A stretch of 64,000 nucleotides of DNA from Procambarus clarkii (GCF_040958095.1 NC_091160.1:39800730-39864729); one strand, 5' to 3'; shown: positions 1 through 10,751, numbered from the stretch's first letter. The notes: generated by a model not told the origin, from the letters alone. Program-made: numbers and translations.

Positions 1-1360
1 TGGGGTTGCACCCTCCACCGCCGGATGAATGCGGGTTGCACCCTTCACCGCCACCCACTGGATGAATGCGGGTTGCATCCACTGGATGAATGCGGGTTGC
101 ACCATCCACAGCTCACACTGTGGGTTGCACCATCCACAGCTCACACTGTGGGTTGCACCATCCACAGCTCACACTGGGTTGCACCATCCACAGCTCACAC
201 TGTGGGTTGCACCATCCACAGCTCACACTGTGGGTTGCACCATCCACAGCTCACACTGGGTTGCACCATCCACAGCTCACACTGTGGGTTGCACCATCCA
301 CAGTTCACACTGTGGGTTGCACCATCCACAGCTCACACTGGGTTGCACCATCCATAGCTCACACTGTGGGTTGCACCATCCACAGTTCACACTGTGGGTT
401 GCACCATCCACAGCTCACACTGTGGGTTGCACCATCCACAGTTCACACTGTGGGTTGCACCATCCACAGCTCACACTGGGTTGCACCATCCATAGCTCAC
501 ACTGTGGGTTGCACCATCCACAGCTCACACTGTGGGTTGCACCATCCACAGCTCACACTGTGGGTTACACCATCCACAGCTCACACTGGGTTGCACCATC
601 CACAGCTCACACTGTGGGTTGCACCATCCACAGCTCACACTGTGGGTTGCACCATCCACAGCTCACACTGTGGGTTGCACCATCCACAGTTCACACTGTG
701 GGTTGCACCATCCACAGCTCACACTGTGGGTTGCACCATCCACAGTTCACACTGTGGGTTGCACCATCCACAGCTCACACTGTGGGTTGCACCATCCACA
801 GCTCACACTGGGTTGCACCATCCACAGCTCACACTGTGGGTTGCACCATCCACAGCTCACACTGTGGGTTGCACCATCCACAGCTCACACTGTGGGTTGC
901 ACCATCCACAGCCCACACTGTGGGTTGCACCATCCACAGCTCACACTGTGGGTTGCACCATCCACAGCCCACACTGTGGGTTGCACCATCCACAGCTCAC
1001 ACTGTGGGTTGCACCATCCACAGCTCACACTGTGGGTTGCACCATCCACAGCTCACACTGTGGGTTGCACCATCCACAGCTCACACTGTGGGTTGCACCA
1101 TCCACAGCTCACACTGTGGGTTGCACCATCCACAGCTCACACTGTGGGTTGCACCATCCACAGCTCACACTGTGGGTTGCACCATCCACAGCCCACACTG
1201 TGGGTTGCACCATCCACAGCTCACACTGTGGGTTGCACCATCCACAGCTCACACTGTGGGTTGCACCATCCACAGCTCACACTGTGGGTTGCACCATCCA
1301 CAGTTCACACTGTGGGTTGCACCATCCACAGCTCACACTGTGGGTTGCACCATCCACCTG
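1..1360 (+). repeat. 28-bp minisatellite array (about 45 units)
   Basis: The unit is about 28 bp (tgtgggttgcaccatccaca followed by gctcacac). Up to about base 94 there are diverged leader units containing ggatgaatgcgggttgc. A 26-bp variant lacking one TG occurs only before about base 810; after that nearly all units are 28 bp. Neither length is a multiple of three and the unit has no forward stop, so long open frames appear in all three phases. They are repeat artefacts, not genes. Confidence 0.97.
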
Positions 1361-2091
1361 ATGGGTGTGAATTGATCACCGAATGAATGTAGTTTAACGC
1401 AAATTCTTTATCTCACTATGTTGACAGCCGAATGACAAGTTTCCCTACACCCGATGCCTCTGTTCACTTAGCAGTATACTTAAATAGGTGCCTGAAACGC
1501 TATGCATGTTGGTGGCTTTGCAAGAATGCTCAAATATGTAATCTCACCAACCCATTGTACCTAATTGTGAATATATTATTTTTATTCCTACAGAATTTCA
1601 TTAAGCCTAATAGGTTTCCCAAACGTCCCACGAAAATGGGAAACGCACTATTGGTATCTGTAATAACTGCCAGCTAGTAGAGTGGGTTTATCAGCCGTAC
1701 GTAGGCAGAATAACGAAACAAAATAAAATAGGAACAACGTGGCAGCCTTCAAATTTGAAAGTGACGCGTACAGCGGTTCGTTTTTCTCTTCTCTGGCCTG
1801 ACGAGAACGTTTCTGTACCTGAAGCGTAGGTGCCATATCTAACTCACACTTATCATTACACTCGTGTAATGATGATGATAATATAATTACCAGTTCATTC
1901 TCTCCAAAAAAATTTCAAGCACTGACTACACATTTTGTATAACTGCTGAAACAGGAACAGGAAGACGGCAGTTGTGTAGACTATAGTGGTACAAGAACTT
2001 GCGTGTTGAGACGTGGCACCACGCCCGCCAGTGTTGCGCCATAAGTAAGGCGTGGGGACGCCTGCACGTTGCTGCAGTACTCAGAGACTGC
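1361..2091. other. Stretch with no recognised gene
   Basis: Mixed-composition single-copy-looking sequence after the minisatellite. Open frames are short, without splice-site support or a recognisable domain. I see nothing here that I can name. Confidence 0.5.
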
Positions 2092-2215
2092 CTAAATATT
2101 TTTTTTATGTATATTTATATACAAGAGTTGTTACATTCTTGAACAGCCAGTAGCACGCGTAGCGTTTCGGGCAAGTCCTTAATCCTAATTTCCCCGGAAT
2201 ACGACCTTGACAAAC
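2092..2215 (-). mobile_element. SINE/LINE 3' tail fragment (cccgaaacgct family)
   Basis: On the minus strand this reads through gcccgaaacgctacgcgtgc and tacaagaatgtaacaactct to an A/T-rich end. The same block recurs in both orientations through the window and is the 3' part of the complete SINE at 8222-8510, with a related tail on the LINE ending near 22095. Confidence 0.75.
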
Positions 2216-2242
2216 CGTTTATTAAATTAACAGCCAGTATCC

Positions 2243-2490
2243 TTGTGACACTAGCTCTTCACATATGTCAGTTGCTTAATTTAGAAACTGTACTTGTGTC
2301 GGTCTCGAACCCATTGTTGATGTGACGATGTGCATTGAAATTTGTAATTAGCTCCTCAAGATTGTAACTTTTATTTATTTATATATAAGAAGGTATATTG
2401 GGTTTATGAGAGTACAGGGTTACCTCTGTAACCCTTTCCACTACCGGCCGTAAGATGGGTATGGGGTATAAATTAATTAAACTAAACTCC
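2243..2490 (+). mobile_element. I-group LINE 3' UTR fragment
   Basis: Matches by eye the 3' UTR that follows the RNase H reading frame in other copies (ctagctcttcacatatgtca through ctaccggccgtaagatgggt to a taaactaaac end). A short piece resembling the ttatatataagaaggta tail is inserted around 2370-2420. Diverged, so probably an old copy. Confidence 0.75.
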
Positions 2491-2812
2491 TGAGTATGCC
2501 TTGAAAGGTGCATCCCAGCCTAAGTGTGTTTACGTGTTGGCCGTTTTCTTTAAACACGAATTTGGCTTAATACTAAATTATACTTGTTGGCTGGTCTATA
2601 ATCTGGTGGAGCACTTAATAATCCATGATGAAGGTAACTAGACCCAAGGACAGGTCAAATCACAAGTAAGTCTTTCATGCTGATCTCTGTTTTAGGTCAA
2701 TATTTTGAAGAATAACACAGAGTTGTAATAAACTTTTATGCAAATGCTTCCATTACTTTCACTGTTTATTTGCTTGAACGAGTTAAGATGAATAATGCAG
2801 GAGTCCGACTGC

Positions 2813-2968
2813 AGCACCGGCCCCACGCCCAATATTCCACGCCTGCCCACCACCCGAAGACTCCAGCACCGGCCCCACGCCCAATATTCCACGCCTGCCC
2901 ACCACCCGAAGACTCCAGCACCGGCCCCACGCCCAATATTCCACGCCTACCCACCACCCGAAGACTCC
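2813..2968 (+). repeat. 52-bp tandem repeat, three copies
   Basis: Three near-identical units, each containing caccggccccacgcccaata and ccaccacccgaagactcc. The third differs at a few bases. Open frames on both strands follow the repeat and are not taken as genes. Confidence 0.93.
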
Positions 2969-2999
2969 TGCACAACCTGCTGGCCGCATTAACAAGTTG

Positions 3000-3260
3000 T
3001 TGTTGTTATAGATTAAGCTGCTCTGAACAAGTTCCAAGTAGCTCGGGCTATGGTGAGCCCGTAACTTACCTGGCACAGGAGCGGGGCAAGTAGCTCGGGC
3101 TATGGTGAGCCTGTAGTGGACTTACCTGGCACAGGAGCGGGGCAAGTAGCACGGGCTATGGTGAGCCCGTAGTGGACTTACCTGGCACAGGAGCGGGGCA
3201 AGTAACACGGGCTATGGTGAGCCCGTAGTGGACTTACCTGGCACAGGAGCGGTCTCATTA
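3000..3260 (+). repeat. Hairpin repeat (acgggctatggtgagcccgt), four tandem units
   Basis: A (gtt)n stretch leads into a block with the perfect 7-bp stem acgggct/agcccgt around atggtg. About 56 bp is then repeated four times, each ending in acttacctggcacaggagcg. Single copies of the same hairpin lie at 28044-28205 (+), 47361-47425 (-), 47972-48040 (-), 48676-48715 (-) and 54146-54215 (-), so it is a dispersed family locally amplified here. Confidence 0.85.
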
Positions 3261-3371
3261 AGAAGTTCCTCTAACACTAGTTATGAGAAACACTGCTATA
3301 GGGCGCTCTTCGCTTTAGCCTAACACACTTGCCTTCTGCAGACGATGAGTCACAATAACGTGGCTGAAGTA

Positions 3372-3538
3372 TGTTGACCAGTCCACACACTAGAAAATGA
3401 AGGGACGACAACGTTTCGGTCCGTCCTGGACCATTCTCAAGTCGATTGTGAATGGTCCACAATCGACTTAAGAATGGTCCAGGACGGACCGAAACGTCGT
3501 CGTCTCGTCATTTTCTAGCGTGTGTGGATTGGTCAACA
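3372..3538. repeat. Foldback element, about 75-bp inverted arms
   Basis: The arm running from tgttgaccagtccacacac through gacgacaacgtttcggtccg and caagtcgattgtg is repeated in reverse complement on the far side of a very short loop near 3455. A few arm mismatches are seen. No coding capacity. It resembles a foldback DNA element of a kind I recall from decapods. Confidence 0.85.
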
Positions 3539-3756
3539 CGCTTGCCTTCGTGCAGGGGCGGCTGTGCATACCGCAGGAGGTCAACACACACTCCTGGAAC
3601 GACGACAGCTCTCGAGGAGTAGTGCCTTACTCACCTTCTCCTATAAGCACAGCGCAGGCAGGACGCCGGCCCTACTTCAACGTGCCAACTCTCGGTGCAC
3701 ACACTGCCCCGTGCGGGCCTTTTTTTCTACATAAAAATTGAGTCCTTACTGTTACG

Positions 3757-3880
3757 CCCTTAAGGGGTTAGTCAGCTTTCACGGGCTGCTTCCTGGGGTG
3801 GAGGCCTGGTCGAGGACCGGGCCGCGGGGACACTAAAAACCCCGAAATCATCTCAAGATAACCTCAAGATAAGATGGGGG
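3757..3880 (+). mobile_element. tRNA-derived SINE, 3' body fragment
   Basis: Contains ggaggcctggtcgaggaccg and ccgaaatcatctcaagat, the same 3' body as the more complete tRNA-headed SINEs at 37535-37785 and 51935-52163. The tRNA-like head is absent. Confidence 0.8.
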
Positions 3881-3944
3881 AACTCTAGCTCACTATGCCT
3901 GCGACGTATTATCCTGCTTCCACTTGTCCTCTTGTCCTAATTTC

Positions 3945-4500
3945 CTTTAATTTTTAAATTAAAGACACTTAACCCTAAAGAGAATGTATTTATCCATCTT
4001 GTGTATTCCCCTCAATATTTTGTATATAATGATCATGTCCCCTTTATACATTCTCTTCTTTAGGGTTGTAATATCGAGTTCCCTTAATCTGTCCTCGTAG
4101 TTTGGTCCTTTTAATTCAGTCTTGTTACAGACCTCTGTAGATTTTCATGTATAGTTTCCAGTTTAACGATGTGCGGATTCCAGGCCGGTTCTGTTTATTT
4201 AGTATTGGCTTTCTAAAGACTGTAAAGATTGCTTTGAAAGAGTGTTTTAAAGTTTTAAATACCACTGTAATGTTTGTCAACTTCCCGTATTATGCTAATG
4301 TTATTCTGTTTATGTGTGCCTTTCGTGTTAGCCTTGGAATTATATCCACTCTCATATCTTTTTATCTTTCTGATTCCTGTAGCTACCTTTCCTTTATGGT
4401 GTGGATTCCTTCTGGCCTCCTATCTCCATTTTCTATCTCATTACCTTACATTTGATGGGATTAAACTTGAACAGCCATTTCTTTGCGGACTAATATGTGA
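3945..4500 (-). mobile_element. LINE reverse transcriptase C-terminal fragment
   Basis: The minus strand translates around 3960-4130 to a segment like YEDRLRELDITTLKKRMYKG, followed by a DMIIIYKILRGI-like stretch. This is the conserved end of the protein of CR1/Rex1-type LINEs (known family feature). Further along frames are disrupted. The plus-strand open frames here are antisense shadows. Confidence 0.65.
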
Positions 4501-4664
4501 CTCCGTGTGTGGCCGAGGCTCTGCTATTTCCTCTCTTGTTCACCACACGTTGAAAACGTATGGGGCGTGAGCACTCTTGTATAATGTGGTCGTGGCTTCG
4601 GTATTTCCTCTTAGTGTATTACACGTCAGATGGTCTTACACACCGTCCTCACACACACACAATA

Positions 4665-4909
4665 TTGTACAGCCACAACACTAACACGCATAGCGTTTCG
4701 GGCACGTCCTTAATCCTAATTTTCACACACACATCTTAAGGAAGCAGCCCGTAGCAGCTGTCTAACTCCCATGTACCTATTTACTGCTAGGTAACAGGGG
4801 CGTCAGGGTGAAAGAAACTCTGCCTATTTGTTTCCGCCGGAGATTGAACCCGGACCCTTAGGACTACGAACTCAGAGCGCTGTCCACTCAGGCCCCCTTG
4901 ACATTTATT

Positions 4910-4948
<39 letters not shown>

Positions 4949-5050
4949 TATATATACAAGAAGGTACATTGGGATTGTGAGGATACATAGCATAGTAATT
5001 ACATTCTTGTAAAGCCACTAGTACGCGCAGCGTTTCGGGCAGTTTCGGGA
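4665..5050 (-). mobile_element. Two SINE tails around a tRNA-SINE fragment
   Basis: At 4680-4730 and again at 4905-5050 is the cccgaaacgct tail family in minus orientation, the second with an (attt)n stretch at 4908-4950. Between them, 4738-4900 is a minus-strand tRNA-derived SINE: gattgaacccgga is the complement of its B box and tgtacctatttactgctagg belongs to its body. Confidence 0.75.
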
Positions 5051-5091
5051 CAGACATGACTATCTTGGTCGTGTCTAATACGGTTAGTTTT

Positions 5092-6212
5092 GTTTAGTTC
5101 ATTTATTATGCACCCCATACCCATCTTGTGGGCGGTAGTGGAAAGGGTTACAGAGGCACATAATGGGCTCAGGGACTGAACCCCACAATTCATTTAGCTA
5201 AGCAGGTTACAATCTTGATGAGCTAGTTACAAAATTCAATATAAGTCGTCACATCAACAATGGGTTCGAGATCGACCACAAGTACAGGTTCTAAATTAAG
5301 CAACTGACATATGTGGAGAGCTAATGTCACAACTGATATGTTTGTCCTGCACACCGCCCCCCATCCAGTGGGCAGCGGTGGATAGGTTACAATCACTTAG
5401 TTACTACCTACAGTTAGCAAACTGGGGATATTTAGCTAAAATTTCTGGTAGCAGATCATTTTGAATGAAATATTTACACATCGCTGGAACATTGGTTATA
5501 GAATTGTCTCTAAATTCACGTATCTTTTCGCACCCCATCACATAGTGACGGAGGGTATGCGAATAATTTTGTTGACACAGTTTACATTTGGTCAGGTCTA
5601 CATCAGCAGATAATGAGAATTCCCAGAGATACTTGTAACCAAGTCTAAGCCGAGCAGTAGTAACATCTAGAAGTCTGTTGATTTTATTGGATGATCCATA
5701 GATGTGTGGCTCCTCTTGCATGATAGTATGATGATAGATGGAATTACTGGTGTCAATTTCACTTTGCCTCAGATCTACAAGATCTTGTTGAAGTTCTCGG
5801 TGTACTGCTGCTCTCAGATTGCTCATTGACAATCCAAGGTTACACTCAACGGCTCCTTTAAAGGCAGATTCTTTGGCTAACTTATCAGCTCTATCATACA
5901 TTCGGAGGCCAACATGAGATGGAGACCACATGAAATGGACTCTGTTACCATCCTTAATAATTTTGTTGTATTTGTGTCTAGCTTCGGACACGAGCATGTT
6001 ACAGTTATGTCTTAAAGAGTTGAGAGCATTTAAGGATGATAAGGAGTCACTTACAATTAATGTATCAAGTTTGGAGACTTGTACACATTTCAGTGCAGGA
6101 ATCAAGGCAAATAGTTCGGTCTGAAGGGTAGAGGCCCAGTTGTTTATACGGACTCCCCACTCAAAGTACAGGCCATCGCCCATTGTCAGAACAACTGCAC
6201 TTCCAGCTGCAA
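5092..6212 (-). mobile_element. I-group LINE 3' part: RNase H and C-terminal zinc knuckle
   Basis: The minus-strand open frame 5404-6183 (259 residues) covers most of an RNase H domain: TELFAL (Glu), IVSDSLSSLNAL (Asp) and the WSPSHVGL...DRADKLAK end, then a Cys-rich knuckle CKLCQQNYSHTLRHYVMGC and a final AKYPQF segment. Terminal RNase H is typical of I-superfamily LINEs. The frame is open but the copy lacks endonuclease and reverse transcriptase, so it is a 5'-truncated insertion. The 3' UTR runs to about 5092. The LINE resumes at 6519-6541 beyond an insertion. Confidence 0.85.
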
Positions 6213-6518
6213 TGTGAGATTCCCGCGGGCCAAGTTCCCGGGCAAGTATGTGCTCTGATTTCTTGTGTATTTGCTCTATGACATGCTGTGTGCCCTTCTG
6301 GCTGTTTGTTTGCCCTGTTCTATTATGTGCTTCTGCCTCTCCCTTTGTGCGTAGCTTTGCCGTGTGGCATATTAGTTTCTAGTGTTTGGCGTCACTCGTT
6401 TCGCGTTTTGGCTTAGCGTTTCGCCTTTCCTGGCTTTGCGATTCACCCTTCACGGGTACGCCGGGGCGCATTCGATCCCACGATCGTCGTCGCCCCTAAC
6501 TCAACAACAACAACAACA
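6213..6518 (+). mobile_element. 306-bp (CAA)n-tailed insertion inside the LINE
   Basis: The flanking LINE is continuous in other copies (cagctgcacccgtggtgcgg, for example near 11850). Here the sequence departs after cagctgca at 6212 and returns at acccgtggtg from 6519. The insert ends in (caa)n and contains gcattcgatcccac, which resembles a tRNA B box. The likely class is a SINE; the duplicated target is at most 2-3 bp as far as I can see. Confidence 0.6.
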
Positions 6519-6541
6519 ACACCCGTGGTGCGGTGTAGGGA

Positions 6542-7548
6542 ACGGTCCACCGTATTAGACACGATCAAACATTGCACCATTGCTGGGCGAAGCTAACATT
6601 TTTAAATCAATGTTGCACCATTGGGTGAGGGAGCTATCTGATTAGATTGAAGCCGATAAGTTCGATAAAATGTTGGGAAATGCATCAGGATTTTTACTAT
6701 GTCATCATTTATCTTATCTCATTTATCGTATTGGACTATAATCAATAAAAAGTTAGAATATTTAAATGTTCAATAAAGTTGTCAGGTATAAAATATTTTC
6801 ATACTATACCAAAAGTTTGTTAGTGCAAACTGTAGGAAACTAGAATGACACCTCGTGTTCTTTCTTTCAAGAGGTTATTACATGAACTGATAGTTAGCTC
6901 TTGATCTATAATCTATAATCCTTCATATAGAATAGGGTAACAGCACACTGATGTGTATACTTAAGTTTGTAAATATAAGTTACACGATGGATACATGAGC
7001 TGTCTAGCCTCATGTTGGGTCTTGCCACAGCAGAGATTGCATTCCAATTTTTGCTGTAAAAGCCGTAATATTTCAGGATATTGGGGAAGACAGAAGAGCG
7101 ACGAATTTCTTTGGTCAACACTATGTCATTTGGTGAATGTTTCAGAACGTTTCTTATACTGTATATCCTACTGATCGTACTGTTCAGTGGCGTTCTTAAC
7201 AAAAGACAGAGATATTTCCGGACACAGTATTCTTGGCAGCAGTGTTGAGAAGTGTGTCACGGGCTGGAAGAGGCGCGGGTGGCCGCGTACGTGCTAGAAC
7301 GTTCTGTCACGCACTAGTACTCTCGTTGAGCCGTGGCTCTTTGGTCCCGCCTCTCAACTGTCTATCAACTGGTGTACAGGTTACTGTACTAGTGTACAGT
7401 CCTGCTTCAAACCGTCCCCCCCCCCATCCCCACAATTAGCTGACAAGAGTCAAATTTGAAACGTATTTTGCCTAAGACTATTAACTCACCTGACATATTG
7501 CAACCGATGCTCACTAGTCCGAAAACCCGATGATATTACGGTGCATTT

Positions 7549-7580
<32 letters not shown>

Positions 7581-7797
7581 AATAATAATTCATTGTGTCA
7601 GGGGACAGGAAGCCAGGGTGTATTCATACACGTTTGGCATTTTATCGACATCTTGCCCCCCCTCTCCCCCCTCCCCCCCCTCGCTCTTCCCAGGGCTATA
7701 CAGTCATAATGGCTTGGCGCTTTCTCCTGATAGTTCCCCCCCCCCCAAGATCACATTACTGACCCCGCCCCACGACATAACCCATCAACAAGCTGAC
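6542..7797. other. AT-rich stretch with weak LINE traces
   Basis: Around 6900-7150 a segment (aatatttcaggatattggggaa) resembles the diverged RNase H LINE piece at 24480-24780. Around 7325-7390 lies a fragment of the LINE 3' family with gtggctctttggtcccgcct. A (tta)n microsatellite is at about 7553-7590 and poly-C runs at 7400-7750. No supported gene. Confidence 0.45.
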
Positions 7798-7948
7798 TAA
7801 CTCCTGAGTACCTACTTACTGCTGGGTGACAAGTGGCATTAGGTGTAAGGAAATGTGCCCAACCATTTCTGTCCCGTCCGGGATTCGAACCCGGAATTGT
7901 CGATTGTGCGTCAAGAACGAACCCGACTGTACTACGGGGACCTTAGAA
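7798..7948 (-). mobile_element. tRNA-derived SINE
   Basis: On the minus strand a tRNA-like head with B-box-like gggttcgaatcccggacggg precedes a body with complement of gtacctacttactgctgggt. The same body occurs at 24050-24160, 45125-45250 and 48835-48975. Confidence 0.7.
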
Positions 7949-8221
7949 TTAATGTCATATAACCACCAAAATTTTAACGGAAGCATCATTAGCGTATAAC
8001 AATGATGCATTGTGTGTGTGTGTGTGTGAAGAGAGGTGAGACTGGACATTTACCCAATACAATGTTGTCTTGGTTCAACCTGGTCTCTCATTAGAGTCAA
8101 AATTCGAAGCTTTAGTGAAGTTAAAAGCACCATAAAAATCCTATGTTTGTAGTTAGGCAAAAAACGCTCCAAATTGACGCTTTTCAAAACGTGTTTACGG
8201 GCTGTAATTGGGGTTAATACT

Positions 8222-8510
8222 TTTTTTTTTTTTTTTAGATATATACAAGAGTTGTTACATTCTTGTACAGTCACTAGTACGCGTAGCGTTTCGGGCAAGT
8301 CCTTAATCCTATGGTCCCTGGAATACGATCCCCCGCCGCGAAGAATCGTTTTTCCATCCAAGTACACATTTTACTGTTGCGTTAAACAGAGGCTACAGTT
8401 AAGGAATTGCGCCCAGTAAATCCTCCCCGGCCAGGATACGAACCCATGACATAGCGCTCGCGGAACGCCAGGCGAGTGTCTTACCACTACACCACGGAGA
8501 CTTAGTTTCA
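8222..8510 (-). mobile_element. Complete tRNA-headed SINE with LINE-like 3' tail
   Basis: Read on the minus strand it starts with a tRNA-like head (A-box-like tggtgtagtggtaagacact, B-box-like gggttcgtatcctgg), continues through a body with gtagcctctgtttaacgcaa, and ends in cccgaaacgctacgcgtact, tacaagaatgtaac and poly-A. It is the fullest copy of the tail family that litters the window. A body fragment is at about 19241-19310. Confidence 0.85.
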
Positions 8511-8689
8511 AACGTAAATAATAAAAGGCAGTTTAAGCAGACCATGACTTATGTTTAGGAGAAAGTACAAATATATGATATTTATGAATTGCACCAGTTG
8601 TCTAAAATAACGTGCACATAGTTTTTTGTTATTAACACACTTAGGTATACACAGCACGGTGCTGCTATTCTAGTATATATGAAAGATTA

Positions 8690-9989
8690 CAGAGTGTAGA
8701 TAAAAAACTAGCTTGTAAATTCATCTAATATTCCCATCTCACAGGATCCTGTGTGCACCTTACACTTGTTAATTAAAATGATAGCTATAGTAACAGAGGT
8801 ACACTACCTGCACTTTAACTTTAACAATACTGGTATGTAAACTGTTAAGAATAATTGTTTAACCAACCCCTTGAAACAAATATGCTTCCTTGCTAAACTT
8901 ATATGTCTAATTTGTAATTAAAGTTTTTACCAGCCAGAGGCTGACGTTAAAAATACAAATAGGTAAGTACAAATAGGTAGTTTAAGTACATGGTTGTCGA
9001 CTACAGAATAAATTTCATATTTTTTTCTTATAAATTACAATGTATTATGTAAGTATTTTATAACTTTTTAAAATTACGATATCATAGTAACATTTTCTTA
9101 AAGAATATTTAAAATACGTTTTCATACAAATAATAACTATATAATTATTAAACGTTCAGAATCACATTATATGTTGTAGCGTTTTACATTTAAAATAAGT
9201 TTCTTTTTTCTTCACCCTTCTAAATAAATATACAAACATTTATTTAGAATATTTTATGTGATTAGAACAATAAATATATAATATTATACGATATAACTAA
9301 TGTTAGTGGCAGTGTGGTATAATAAATAAATAAACAGAATAAACGTATATATACAAAACCCTGTTGTAATCGATTATAGGTAATGAAGGATGAACTCGCG
9401 TATTAGAAAACGATAAATGGTAAACTATAGAAATCAAACACTACTATTTACTGATTCAATTTACCTGATTACCGAATTATAAGTGACTATGCGATAAAAG
9501 CGAGTAAGAAATTGTGCTGGACCTTGATACGAGGCACATTATACCCAAGACATTTCACCAATCGGTATTACATCATACCTAACCTGACCCAACTTCTAAG
9601 GCAACCCATCCTAACCTAATATAACCTAACCTTAGCTAACAGCCAAACCAAACTGTATATTGTAAAGGGCATGCTATTTTGATAATTAGAAAACGAGGTT
9701 TGTTGAAACAGCCTGTAAGAGATTCTTCATCATCCTTATATATCATGCATTCAGAGTCCACATGGCATTTACCTGAATTTACCTGCGGGCCACTAGCACT
9801 AGTGATCTCGATAAGGACAGGAAGCCAGCGGTTTGTCGAAGGTCCCCTCATGTGCTTTGTTGATCATTTGCAGCTGTACTTTAAATGTTAACATAGTTTT
9901 GGAATTTACCTCTTTGGCGGGTAAGCAGTTCCATAAGTTTATAACCCTGTAGGAGTGTAGAGGGTTATAAACATGGACTCTATTACCAT
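8690..9989 (+). repeat. Segment A of a duplicated AT-rich block
   Basis: Largely colinear with 14906-15355 (segment B) and 16462-17778 (segment C): shared stretches include catctaatattcccatctca, the gataaatggtaaactatag region, and a (cctaa)-rich patch at 9570-9650. From 9770 it carries a repeat with gccactagcactagtgatct and aggacaggaagccagcg. Segment A lacks the LINE copy that lies next to B and C. Confidence 0.8.
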
Positions 9990-10395
9990 TGAAATTGAAA
10001 TTGAAGTTTATTGATGTAAAATACACACAAAGGGATAAGGTAGCTCAAGCTATTCTCACCCCGTTCAGTACATCGTGTTAATACATACATATACACACAT
10101 CACAAATAATAAACATATTACCAAACATTCTGAGAGATAAACATACATTTCCTCCTTCACAAGTAGTATGTTATCAGACGTACACACAAATACTTTTATG
10201 ACCTAGGTATACTGTATAGACAATTTGCAAGAGACATGCAGATAATTCAACAAAAAATTACAGTCTTGGTGCAACATTCTTATATCTCTCAAGAATATCA
10301 TCAACCTTTCCGTTGTGACACATCCAGGCTATTTGTTCAGGAACAGTCCTTATCTCAGTGTTTCTATATACATTAATCAACGGACAATCAAGCAA
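9990..10395 (-). mobile_element. 5'-truncated LINE with 11-bp target duplication
   Basis: Flanked by perfect tctattaccat copies at 9979-9989 and 10396-10406; segment C shows the unoccupied site. On the minus strand it begins with the C-terminal coding end of an I-like LINE (residues like RTVPEQIAWMCHNGKVDDIL, then ERYKNVAPRL and a stop at 10258), then a 3' UTR ending in aataaacttcaatttcaatt. This coding end parallels the last residues of the RNase H LINE, so the two families are related with different tails. Confidence 0.88.
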
Positions 10396-10406
10396 TCTAT
10401 TACCAT

Positions 10407-10495
10407 CATTAATAAGTATATTGCACTTGAGTCTATCTTCAAACGCGAGCATATGTAACTAATTGTGTCTTAACAAGTGCCGAGAGCAACTGATC
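10407..10495 (-). mobile_element. Diverged RNase H LINE piece
   Basis: Continues segment A after the insertion and matches 17779-17870. The minus strand encodes a stretch like LAFEDRLKCNILINDGNRLL, a diverged form of the HNCNMLVSEARHKYNKIIKD region of the RNase H LINE. The apparent 64-residue frame 10258-10452 spans the insertion junction and is chimeric. Confidence 0.6.
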
Positions 10496-10544
10496 ATAAT
10501 CAGTGTTTTTGGAAAATGTGTGATAAAAAAGTTTTTTTTTTTCT

Positions 10545-10602
10545 CCACACCTTGCCCGAAACGCTATGCGTATTTGTGGTTTTAGGTATTGTATGTACTT
10601 TT

Positions 10603-10655
<53 letters not shown>

Positions 10656-10750
10656 TATACAAGAAGGTACATTCGGGGTTCACAGAGAACATAGAGTTTA
10701 AGTTGAAATTACATTCTTGTAAAGCCACAGGCACGCATGGCGTTTCGGGC
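10545..10750. mobile_element. Two SINE tails joined tail to tail
   Basis: A plus-strand tail (gcccgaaacgctatgcgta at 10553) runs into an (attt)n stretch at 10600-10652. This leads straight into a minus-strand tail (acattcttgtaaagccacag, then ggcgtttcgggc at 10739). The (attt)n serves as the A/T-rich end of both copies. Confidence 0.75.
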
Positions 10751-10751
10751 A

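Noticed and set aside
1-1360. CRISPR-like regular array
   Set aside because: Units are tandem without distinct spacers, and the window is eukaryotic.
25-1386. Long plus-strand open frames (up to 448 codons) of TIHSSHCGLHHPQ type
   Set aside because: All three frames are open because the 28-bp unit has no stop; pure repeat artefact.
2770-3093. 107-codon Pro/His-rich plus-strand frame and Gly/Trp-rich minus-strand frames
   Set aside because: They follow the 52-bp tandem repeat and the hairpin repeat.
4147-4570. Two overlapping hydrophobic plus-strand frames of about 100 codons
   Set aside because: Antisense of a LINE reverse transcriptase fragment; hydrophobicity comes from T-rich sequence.
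7233-7439. 68-codon Arg/Ala-rich plus frame
   Set aside because: Its second half is a LINE 3' fragment; no splice support.
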